Below, in pieces: positions 28,001 through 40,000 of a stretch of 64,000 nucleotides of DNA. How positions within the stretch are numbered: the first letter of the stretch is position 1; every line of letters starts with the position of its first letter. The position numbers were made by a program, and so were the translations under genes. The notes under the pieces were generated by a model. That model did no database searches. It was not told the DNA's origin and saw only the letters and a program-made list of their open reading frames with translations. Origin of the DNA: Metallyticus violacea (lineage: Eukaryota > Arthropoda > Insecta > Mantodea > Metallyticidae); contig CM060833.1 of NCBI GenBank assembly GCA_030762175.1, positions 169,088,501 to 169,152,500 of the forward strand. Reading direction: 5' to 3'.

Positions 28001-31000
28001 TGAAGATGGAGAGATGTCTCTTCCAAACCGGTCCCACCATGTTTAAAAATAGGTGAAGCATAAGAGTGTGTTAGATGACAGATTAATTATAATTTACATT
28101 AAAGTGTATATAATATTTGCTCAGCTCTCTTAATTTAAATTATCGATCAATTTATTCTGAAAGTTCTTATGTTTTTAAAATTACATTATTGAGGTTATAG
28201 GTATAATTATAAGAATAATTTAAAATCTAATTCATTTTTCCTTTTCTTTTTACAGTGATGAACATTCAGGAAAGGTCAAGAGCTTTATGCTTGATGTTTT
28301 GTGTCCACTGATAACAGAATCTGATCTGGTATCTAATGAATTGCTTGATATTATTTTAATGAATGTGGTGGAGCCAAATAAATCCCAGCGAAAAAATGCA
28401 TACCTTCTTGCCAAAGAACTTGTGGTGAAATGTAGCGACACTTTGGAGCCATATATCCAGACGGTACACATTGTCCATTATAACACCTGTAGAATAAGAA
28501 TTGTATGGGTCATTCTGTGTCAACTGATCTTGTATCTAAAAAGTGGTTATCTAGAAAGAATATAAATCTTTATCATTTTGAATAAAAATACAGATATTAA
28601 ACAGCACATTTGAATTATTAAATCATAATAATTTGAATTATAATTATAGATATTATTAAACTGCATATTTCATTTTGTTTATTGGTTGATAGTTTTAGCC
28701 ATAGTTTTGTTATTATATTGGTTATCATAAAGTTTAACAACATTTATTTCAAATTAAGATCATTGTATGATTTAAGTCAATCTACACACTCTTATTGCTC
28801 CACTTGTTTATAATATGTAGTACTAGTTTCACGAACCATTGTTCATATCCTCAGCTAACTGTTGACTACTTATTCATTTCCAAATTGAAATTTTCATTAT
28901 TAAATGTTGTGTACTGTAGAAAAGGATAATAATAAAGTTATTAAATCCATTGTTATACCTGTAATGCATGTTAATTCAGTGTAATTTATACTGAAAGAAT
29001 TCATGACCGAAATTTGAATATTCACAGAAGTGAAAAAGATTATAAGAGATCGTGTAACAAATTATTTATGTCAAAGTCACTCACATTTCACTGGTTTTAA
29101 TAAAATTAGTGAAATTTGATATTTGAGTGACTCCCTCATAAATAATTTGTTATATGATACTATATTTCACTGTGAAAATCCCAAAGTATTCAAATTTATT
29201 ATAAGAGATGTTATCCATTATATAGGTTACAGTTAGATTATACAGGTGATGCGATCTGGACAGCAATTGTAGCAGTGTGATGCAATGGCAGATAGCAGTA
29301 TTAGCCTATCTGGGGAGTGCTTCGCTAAATTGGGTAAACTGCTGATCTATTATATTTTATCATTTGTATCTGGCTTGAAATGATACTGTGATGGATCTGA
29401 GAAAATAACAAAAATGTGCGTTGTTTTGTGCAAATTTGGGGGAAAATGAAGTAGAAACTTATGCAATGATTAGAAAAGCATTTGAAGAAAGCATAAGTTG
29501 ACATGCGTTTGAATGTTTGTTCGATTTAGGAGCAGTGGATTGTATACTTAACCATAGTGGAGCTTACAGACAGGTTTATCAACCCCAAAATTGCTGCAAA
29601 AATTATACAGCTTATTCATGAGGATCAACATTGAACTATTTAAATAGGGGATAAGATGAGAATAGGTTTTGGGAAATGGTATCAGATTTTGGTTGATGAC
29701 ATGGGCATGCATTGTGACTCCATCAAAAAATTAAGATTCTGACAGCTGAAAATATTAGTACCATGCTGTCTACTTCAAGAAGTTTCATCAACTCACCTCT
29801 GACGATCCAAGATCGTCACTGGTGATGAATCTGCATTTATGATCATGATCCGATCCAGAGACAAAAAAAAAACAATCCTTTCATTGGAAAGTCAAACTCA
29901 TGAAGATCAGAAAGCAAAGTCGAGAGAAGGCTCATCATTTTCTTTGACATCAAAGCGAAGATCAAACAGTTTGTCCTGGCAGGTCAAACAATCAATTTTG
30001 CATGCTTCTGAGATGTTTTATAGTGTCTTGAGAAAATGCATGAAGATGTTGCCCCAAACATTGACAACAAGAACAGAATGTTGCATAAGGCATCATTTCA
30101 CACTTACTCACCATAGAATTTAACACTAGAAATAACAGGACTGTAATCGTTCACCCACCATACTTGTCTGCAATATTAATCTAATTTTAAGATTAAACAT
30201 GAAACTGAAAGGCCTCTGGTTTGACATAATTGAGATGAACAAGGAAGAAATGAAGATGGTGCTTAACACACTCACAGAACATGATTTCCAGGATGCATTT
30301 AAAAATTGCAAAAGTGGTGGAAACTGCATACATGCACATTCTAAAGGCTTAAACTTAGTTCTTGACATGACAGCATCAATTTGGTAATTTTGGATATCAC
30401 CTTATATGACATACAAATCTCAATTGAGCATTTTTTAAAAATGTGATAGAGATAAATTTTTAAAAAAATTGTGTTAGAGAACCAATCTCTTGCTTCTGCT
30501 GCTCATTCAATGAAGCCAAATTTTGCAGAAATTGAATTCATTATGTATAGAGTAGTAAAATGAACTAGATTTTTAAATCTAGATATAACATGTGTTCCAT
30601 GTAAGCATACCTGCAGGTTTTCCTTTTGTGCTCTCTGAATCAAAATATGCCAACAATTTTTAATGATTTCTAACAAAACTATTATCTGACATTTTCCGTA
30701 TTCATTGGTGGTGGCATATGATTTTTTGTTTGGTATGTACCACTAACCAAAAATATGAGGGGCATGCGGAAATGATTTACAATAGCAGTGTTTTACAAAT
30801 ACTATGAAATCTATGAGATGTCCATTGTAGAGCAATAGATAGCAATTGTAAGAAGGGTGTTTAGCAAAAGGACAGTGTTTGTTTATTGTCAAGTAGATAA
30901 AGACATCGACAAGATGGAAGTGGCTATATGGACAGAAATGAATTGCATGGTTTTTGTGGAAGGAAGGCATCAGAAGCTCCTGCCCAGAAGACCATGTACA

Positions 31001-34000
31001 ATTGGGTTATTGGATTCACCAACATTAGGGAATCTGCACACAAGAATGTGAGTACTGTTGTCCATCAGATTCGTGATATCCCAGCAACATTGAGGTTGTG
31101 TCTGAATTAATTATAGCTGATAGGCACATAATCCTTATGAACCGGAAGATAGACAGGCCTTGGCTGTGCAACCCTGTATGCTATTGTTCACAATGATTTG
31201 AATTTGAAAAAGGATATTATGGGTCTTGACATAGGCACTGAAGGACAAAAAGGTTGAAATCTGTCATCGGTACTGGAAATCCATAATGAAGATTTGAGTT
31301 TTTTGGAGAAACTGGTGACTGACAAGTCATGGTATCACTACCACACACCAGAGAAAATAGTTCAGTCCATGCAATGCAAACATCCAGGGAATCCCCAGTG
31401 CAAGAAATTTTGTGCTGCTCCATCTTAGGGAAGCAGGTGATTAGTATCTTCATTTTGGTGCACTTCAAACATACTCCTCTTACATGGCATAGATGTAGGA
31501 TTCAGCAATGGCAAAAGGGGAAGAGGTTGACGGGCATTCCTCCAACATGGCAATGTGCAGCCTCACACCACCAACACTATGACTGCAAAGTTGGCATAGC
31601 TGGAGTTCGTTATTGTGGTGCATCCAATGTAATCACTAGATCTTACTTTGCCTGATTATGCCTTAGAAAACAACATGAAGGACTTGCTGTGATAAAAATT
31701 TGGCAACAACAAGGAAATTCAGGTATGAATGGTGGTGTAGTATTCCTAAACAATGATTTCATGATGCCATAAATAAGTTACATTGGTGAAGAGTATATTG
31801 AGATCCCATATGCATTGAACCATTACAAAAAACTATTATTGTAAATCATTTCCAAATGTCCCTCATACTTTTTCTCTCACTCATTTCTCTCTGTATGTGT
31901 TTAATAAACCAGTTATGTACAAGAAATGGATGAAAGTACTATGAGTCCAAGGTATAACAAAATATTGAGCCAGATAAAAGAGCATGAAGAACCTTCCATA
32001 GTAACAGTCATGAACTGGGATTGTTCATCCACTTAAAAAAGGAAAGAAAGTAAATAATGCGGAGTGTCTGAGCACTGAGCACTTGAAGATATTACTGATT
32101 TTCACATCAAATTCAGAAAGACAAATTTCTACTTAAATTTATGAGTGTATATTCATCTAAATGAAGAAAGGTGAAGAGGGAAAGTTTTGAAAGAAAATCT
32201 ATGAGTGTAAAATATAGAATTGGAAAAATATGAAGGATTTTACTGGTCAGTGCTTTTGTTTCCAATGCATATCAGGGATATCCAAGAACAGATTTTCTCT
32301 TCTTACAAGAACATTTTATTTGACTGTAATTCACCAAAAGAAATCAAGATAAGGGGTTGGAACTGGTGGAACGGTAACTGTGCTTTCCAAAATTTCCTTA
32401 ATTGTACTAACCCAGGCATCTCTGTGTTTTATCCTTGTAAAATTAAGCATTGTCTCAAAATATTTTCTTTATCTGTTTGTTGATTCTGAACTTTAATATC
32501 CCTTCTATTATTTTCTCCCTTATTCCCTATTCATCCTAATTGTGCTTGAGTTACTCTAATTGATTAAAGCCTTTGGTGGATCCAAAATTAATTTACAGAA
32601 ACTTTTGTGAATCAAATCACAGCTACCCAAACCTTGAATATTCCCCACATCTCTACCCCATATAGCATTTTTGCCTTAACTGGATAAACTCTCACCAGCC
32701 ATAAATTTGCATTTATGGCAATTTCCCAGACATATCTTTACAGCTTTCAATGAAACTTTTCCCCCTGCTAATTCAAATTTATTTTTGTCAATTCTTTTTC
32801 TTCCTCATATTCAGGAATATTATTTTGTATAAATGGTATAGATTGAGTTGAAAGGCAATTTAGAGTTAGAAGCCAAAGATTTTCATTATGAGATCCATTA
32901 CACAAATTCACCGCCACGGGTGGCTGAGGTCGTTAAGGTGTGGACTCGTGAGTGGGAGGTCTGGGGTTCGAATCCCACCAGGACTGTCCTCGCTGACTGA
33001 GATTTTTTCCAGGTTTTTCCTAAGTCATCATAACTGGCAAATGCCGGGGAGGTGCCCTAAACTTAGGCCTGGAACATTTCCTTCCTTTAAAAAAAAATCC
33101 TTTTTCAATTTTCACTTCATTTCATGTATCATTAGTGTTCACCGCCTGTGGTGCTACAGTAGTAAAAACGGGCGTTAAACACCATTCAAAAAAGAAATTA
33201 CACAAATTCCTTGAGAGTTGTAACATTTTCTGTATCCATTTTTGTTTATTGAACTGATACACTGTTATTTAATTTATTTTGGTATTTCTTCTCATAGTAA
33301 ATTTTCCTATACAGTTTTGTATTGTTGGTAATTTAATGCCATATTTTAACATTTTCAAATTTGTGCCTCTTGGGTCAGTTGCTTTACCATTCTTCCCTAT
33401 AGATAAGAAGTACCTAACATCTAACAATTCCCAGCTAAAATCTATATGAATGAAATCACTATCATCTTCTTTCAATTCAGATCTTTCTACGTTCAATAAA
33501 TTCTCATGGTGTTCTATTTACTGATAGAGGGTTATCAACTGAATATTTGTTTTCTTCTTATTCCCTTGAGAATTTTCTATGCTGCAGCTTTTTGTTTAAA
33601 TCCTATCCTGAGAATTTATAATGGCACATACTTTTTTCTCATTTTATAATCCTTGTAATTTCCTTTAATACTATGTTCTTTCAATCTATATTCATTTTTC
33701 TGTCCTTTTGTCCCTGTATTTAATCATTTTTGATATGCTTGTTGTTTACTTCTATGATAAATTATTCATTATTGATATTAATATAAATGAATTCATTTAT
33801 ATTAAAAATAATGAAATACCACAGTAAGGTAGTCAGCTTATAAATGCTAGACAGTAATACTAAACAAGTTTATTTTAAACATTTCAGAATGTATGGGCAG
33901 AAAAGTTTATTTTAAACATTTCAGAATGTATGGGCAGAAAAATAAGCAGTAAATGTGTAGCCATGTTACAATCAATAAACTTATTTGCCGTTTCTTTCAA

Positions 34001-37000
34001 ATGTAAATAAAATAAAATAATGTTGATGGTAAGAGATAGAACTAAAGGATTTTTGCTTTTTAATTAAGAGTAATGTGAAAGCTTTCTTCAATTCTACTCA
34101 AAATACAAGACATTGCCAAAATCACTACCAGCTATGCCATGGCAATATTGAATATGTTCGACTCAAATGAACTGAAAAATAGTCTGAACCTAATGTTACC
34201 CAGCTTTTGGCAATTTTTCACTTGAAGGAGCAACTCAGAATAGAAACCCAATCAAGCAATTGGAATCTCACTATAAACTCATTAATTCAAGAAATGGCAT
34301 GTTCACGATATTCCAGTAGTTGCTTTCATGCATGTAACTATAGAGTAAGATGATGGTGTGCAAAATAGTATATAACATGTAACTAATGCTCTTTACCTAA
34401 ATGGCAAAATATGTGTGTTGGAAAGAAGGCCAACTTTTTTGTACATATATATGTCTTCAACAGTGGTCACCTGATGGGTCATGCCTCTCATGGACGTACA
34501 AAAGTTGAAAAAAGTTGCAATGCCAGCCCTAGGTACTTTATTCATCATGACCCTGCAAGGACTCTCTTATAAAAAGATTAAAATCATGCTGCCAGGTCTT
34601 GGGAATAAGGAGGATGTGGCAGGATCTTTTTTATGTCTGAACATCATGGCAATATTTATTTATGAGGCCTGGCATTGTCTTACGGGAGAAAGGTGCTTTT
34701 GGGCAGGAGATCCCAATGTTTATTATTAATGGTTTTGCAATAGGTGCAGTAACTTTGTAGTCAACAGCTTGATCCTCAGATGAAGTTCTACAGTTACTCT
34801 TCTTGTCTTGAAAGACTGCCAGTATTACCTTTCCTGAAGATGACTATGCACACTTTTTTCAGCTTTAGTGAATCTGCATGAATCCATTGTATGCTTTCAT
34901 TAATAATGAAATCTGATCAAGGATTCTGCCTAATGTTCATATTGATCCAGAAGCATCTGGCAAGAAAGCATCTTTAGTGTGAGAAACCAAGGCATTTATC
35001 TGGTACACACTTTCTGGTAGTCCATCTTATGAATGACCTTGTATGTGTATGCTCATTATTCATTGTTACAGCTGCTTCATAGAGAGCAACATGCCAATTC
35101 TCCAGGATCAGGTCTTCATTGTCTTGAATCACAATGCTAGCAGATAGCAGGGTGGGGAATATCTTCAATCATTTTATACTACCCATTTGTACATTTGTCA
35201 GTCCTGATGGTGTAGTGGTAACCATACTTGCCTCCTAAACCCAAGATTGCAGTCTGGATCCCAGCCAGGACCGATGGATTTTTTAGGATAAAAATCCTAA
35301 GTATGGCTTCCTTCAGGAGGAAAGTAAAGCAATGGGTCCTGTGTTGTACATTTATGGCACAATAAAGAACCTCAAGCCTGAAAGAAGAGGCCTCTGAGCA
35401 AAATTTGTCGACGCCCTAAACAGTATGGGACGCTGATGACCAGAGATGTTAAAGAGCATCCGTAAATAAACCATTAAAAAAAATTGTACATTTGGTTACG
35501 TGATGTGCATTTCTCACCAACAATCTTAAACATCTGTCAATGAATATTGTACTTATGAAGCTGTTGACAATGGAGTGGTAATATACCCTAAACTTACGTA
35601 TTCATTTTTTACACTAAACTCCATTTACTTACATAATAATGGGAGAATCTCTCCAATTTTAAGTTGCTCACTGAACAGCCATTACTCGAAACAGATTGTG
35701 AGCAATCTGAGAGAAATTTAGAAATTTGGAGGAAAGAAAACTTTAGGAATATTTGACTTAAGCAGGTGGATAAATCAGTAGTAGCAGCTCACTTTTGGAC
35801 CCAAAATCATTAAATAAAACCAGAAATTAAACTGATTAAACATCTTCACAATCCAGTGGAGTTATCCACTTGGGAAAAATTTTTCATATTAAAAAATTAA
35901 GAAAACCTAATGAACTTCCAGTCTCCTCCTATGGATGAACTTAGCAATTTCCTACTTCAGCCAACACAGGAACATCCGGGTGTCTAGCCATCATTTCGAG
36001 TAACAGAGGTTCAGTGAGCAACTGAAGATGGGAGAGATTCTTCCGAAACACGTCTCAATTTATGTAAGTAAATGGAGTTTAGTGTAAAAAATGAATACCT
36101 AAGTTTAGGATATCTGTCAATGAATCTTAATAGGTTTTAAGCCTTCTATATGTAAAAATCATACGAGTCCAAACAGTTCAATTTTCGTGCTACTCAGACT
36201 TACCATGTTTGAAACTTATAGAGCAGGTACGAAACTTATCTACCACAGGTCACCAATGCCAGCACACCTCTCTCTTAGAACTGTTGTGTACTAGTTGTGT
36301 GTAGTATAGATAATGCATTTCATTGTTTTCTGTATGTACTTTGTATTATAATTGACTAACATTTATGGCACAACACAATTTAGAATTATCAAAAATGCCA
36401 AAAAGTATGCATGAAGATAAAAATGAACTAAACTTTAAAAAACTTTTAAAATGAAGATTGAAAAAAATTGAAATAATGCTTTGTACTGTGGATTAAAATA
36501 GCAGAAGCATTAAATAAATATAAATGCATGAGCAGATTTCAGCATTCCCTGTAGTATAGATTTATACTTTGTGAACTGTCAACTTGCCTGTCGCTCTATC
36601 TTGTGTTATTCTTTCTCTAAATTACAATAATAATCAGTGTTTTAAGGTGAGCTGCTAATTTTATGTTGAAACTTCCAGTTCTTCAATCATGTGCTGATCC
36701 TAGGAAAGGAAGAAAAGGGTCTTGGAATTTGTGGTAAAGTTTATGATCTGATCTATGAACTGAATCACATATGTCCAAGTGTTCTTCTGGCAGTACTACC
36801 ACAGCTGGAGTGTAAGCTAAAATCAGCTCAAGAGTCTGAGCGTCTGGGTGCTGTAGCATTGCTAGCAAGAATGTTTAGTGAAAGGGATTCCAATCTTGCA
36901 AGGCATCACACTCAACTGTGGAAAGCATTTCTTGGCAGGTAAACTTTTTGCAATAAAGTATCTCAAATTGAACAGCTAAGAGTTGGTATGCGCAAACTTG

Positions 37001-40000
37001 TTAAACATAATTTGAGAAAAACAGAGTTAGCAATTAAATGTCAGTTGAGGGTAAGTACTAGAGCACTCTGACATTTTACACCTTTATTAAATTTAGTTTA
37101 TATGGGAAAATATGACATTAATGCTTAATTTCCTAGCACTCCTCTCTCCTCCAAAAAAAAAGAAGTAAAAAACAGTAGTAGAATTGTTCATTTGTAACCC
37201 ACCTTTTAATTCTTGCAGAAAATTAATACTGAAATGAAAAAAAGTTAAGATTGATTCTTTTGCCTTAAAGCATTCAGTATTTACTAACATTTCATATATC
37301 ATTACAACTGGCAGAGATTGGTTATCACTATTAAATGGTCATTTGTCGGTCCTGGTGTAGTGGTAACTATATTTGCCTCCTAAATTCAAGAATGTGGGTT
37401 CAATCCCAGCCAGGATCGATGGGTTTTTTGGGCATAAAACCCTAAGTATGTTACAAAGCCAGGGGCATAGCCAACAATTCTACTGAAGGGGCCAAAATTC
37501 CAAGATAGATCTCTCATTAAACAAACAAAAAGAAAATAGTCTGTATAAATAGACCAAGGAGTTGAAAAGGGTTATCTTTCAAATGAAAAGTTAAACTATT
37601 AAACAAAAGCAAGTCATGATGCAACGTAGGTTTCAATTAACTTATCAAAATCGAAGCACATGTGCAGTGCAGTAGTTCCCTGAAAATGTTACATCCTCCT
37701 CGCTTCCTTCACCATCATATTAAAGCATACAGTGTAAGTGTGAGCGCATATTTTATCCTTGACACATGCTGCACTGATGTAATATTTGCACCTGAAACTA
37801 TGCTTCCTAGCTCATGCAGCTGCAAAAGAGTAAAGTTAAATTCCTATCAAGGCTCTTTGCCTTGTCTGTAAGATTGTCGTTCATCCTATGATCCTACATG
37901 ATGCAATGCAATGACCACCTCGCCTTTCAGTTAAAATCTATAAAGTGTGACAGTCGTGTTGGTCAAAAAGTTTACAGGCTGTTAATGTATATTTCATTAT
38001 TCTTAACTTTTTATAAAATTTGATTGTGAATGTGACAGTTACGGTAATTGAACAATAATTAACATACTGCAGTACTGTCTTGTTAGTTAATTAGTGATCA
38101 TATTTTGTTGTCTTGTGTTGATGAACATTGTAGCAGTGATGTGGTTGTTTTATGTTTTTGCAACATAGTAGTATAACAGCAGCAGGTACTGTATAGAAAA
38201 CACTTAAGCTCAGAATTTGTTTAATATCATTATTGGCATCTCAAGGTGTTTGGACTTACCAATATCTGACTGCTGAGGACAATGTTGTGATGGGACAGCT
38301 AACAGTCAGCATCTACAATGGAGTGAAGGCTAAATTTACAGCAGTTGACAAAGCTGTGTTTGTATACTGCTTGACACATTCTCTGAATCTTGTATTACAG
38401 GTTATCCTAAAAGGAATATCAAAATGTATTAGGAGTAATGAAAGATTTAATCAATTTTATCCAGGAATCTCACAAAAGCTTGTCCCTTTTTACTCATTTA
38501 AAACTTGATGTTACAGCAAACCTTAAGACTGTTCTGTCCTACTAGATGGACATTAAGGTACTTTGTGTTGTTTTCCATTTTAGCCAACTATTCTGAAATG
38601 CAGGATTTTTCCATAAAGTTTATAACGATGGTAAATCTGATACAGGTTCTAAAGCAAATGGTTTCTCAATGTAGGTGCAATCTTTTGATTTCTTTTTCAC
38701 ATCAGTAGTTTTTGCTTAGATGTATAGACATATTGATACTGTAAATACTGTCTCAAGGAAAGACCGTTCATGTTTTAATGGCCAATAAAATTATTGCTTT
38801 GCTTTCAACCACAATTAAATACTTAAGAGACATTTTTGAAGTAATTTGGAATGAGACCATGGATAGCCAATCTCCAAAATTATCATGGAAAAGAAAAGTG
38901 CCCTGAAGGTTTGATGAATCTAGTGACTCTGCCATTCAGCAGTTTTCAGATATTTGTGACAAATATTGAAAGCTTTATTGGGAGATAATGGACATTTCAC
39001 TCAGCTGCCTGGCATTACGTTTTGATAGAAATGCACATAAAACTTGTGCAGAAAATCAGTTTCTTCTAGGTGATGAGAATCATAGTGATGAAATTGTGTG
39101 TTTCTGTGAATCTGATGTTGATACGGATGGCTTGCTTCACCATTGAAGTATGATGCTTGAAATTCTACAGGGAAGGGAGAGGGAATGATTAGTTCTTTTG
39201 ATGGCCTGGTAGAATATTTATAACAGGAGACACATCTGCAAGATCTCTTGCCTGAACTTGCAAAATTCGTGTAAAAGTGTTGACTGTTCCGGTATCAACC
39301 TGCAGTGCACGATTACTCTCGGGGTTGCTGAGGTTAAAGACATATCCTGAGTCTGTTACGAGGCAGGATTGCCTAAATGCTGTTGCTGCCATCCATTGTC
39401 ATTGTGAAGAAGCCATGAACATCTTCATTCTCTGACAGATGAGTTCATTAGCAGGATTGAATTGGGAACTTACTGTTTTTGCCGGGAAACAGGTAACATT
39501 CAACAGACCTAGCTTATTTTTCTTCAAACTTTAAATTACAACCATTTATTTTATTTTCAGGCAATTGAAAGCATCTGCACTGCACTATACTGTCATAAAT
39601 ATCTTTTACTTTAGTAATAGCACTAAATATTTTATTTATACCCGGTTTTATTATGCAATCCTGCCCCTTCCCTCAATTGTCCACATGTTGCTATGAATGG
39701 CACCATCACTCATGATTTTGATCCATTGTAATGTAATGTGTATATCTTGTTCTGTAGATCCTGAGTTGAGTAAGAGCTCAAGGATATGAAACATATCCCC
39801 CCATTCCCCTCCCCCCCAAATAGAGGATGAATCAAGACCAAAATATTCATTCATATTGTAGAAGATGTGAGCTATTATGAATTCCTAAGAGAATTCACTA
39901 TCTTGACTGGCTATTTATGTTTTAAGTTAGTATTGAAATTAAAAGATTTTCTCATTAAAATTTAGTAAAAATAAAATGCACAATGATGTCCTTAACATTA

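Larger units (their letters stand above)
25165..28112 (-). mobile_element. Penelope-like retroelement with inverted ends
   Basis: The reverse strand carries, in order, RT segments [18 protein letters not shown] (26783-27010), [20 protein letters not shown] with LSPFLVD (26557-26778), [20 protein letters not shown] with [10 protein letters not shown] (26325-26531) and a GIY-YIG nuclease [20 protein letters not shown] (25311-25856). This RT plus C-terminal GIY-YIG order defines Penelope-like elements. The ends are inverted. 27690-28112 duplicates, in opposite orientation, the nuclease C-terminus and 3' tail found at 25170-25590. A SINE sits at 25945-26235. Frameshifts break the ORF. The element is antisense to PDS5. 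Confidence 0.88.
19441..28255 (+). other. PDS5 intron 3 (8.8 kb)
   Basis: It runs gtaagt to ctttttacag. It contains a mariner scrap, a fold-back, a hammerhead-like motif, a LINE scrap and the main Penelope-like element. Nothing recognisable was found in 19683-20000, 20340-22760 (2.4 kb, AT-rich), 22890-24070 and 24790-25165. Confidence 0.85.
28464..36678 (+). other. PDS5 intron 4 (8.2 kb)
   Basis: It runs gtacac to aacttccag. Nothing recognisable was found in 28464-28815, 29200-29430, 30370-30750, 31868-32240, 33720-34480 (apart from a 37-base tandem repeat), 34740-35187 and 36110-36678. Confidence 0.85.
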
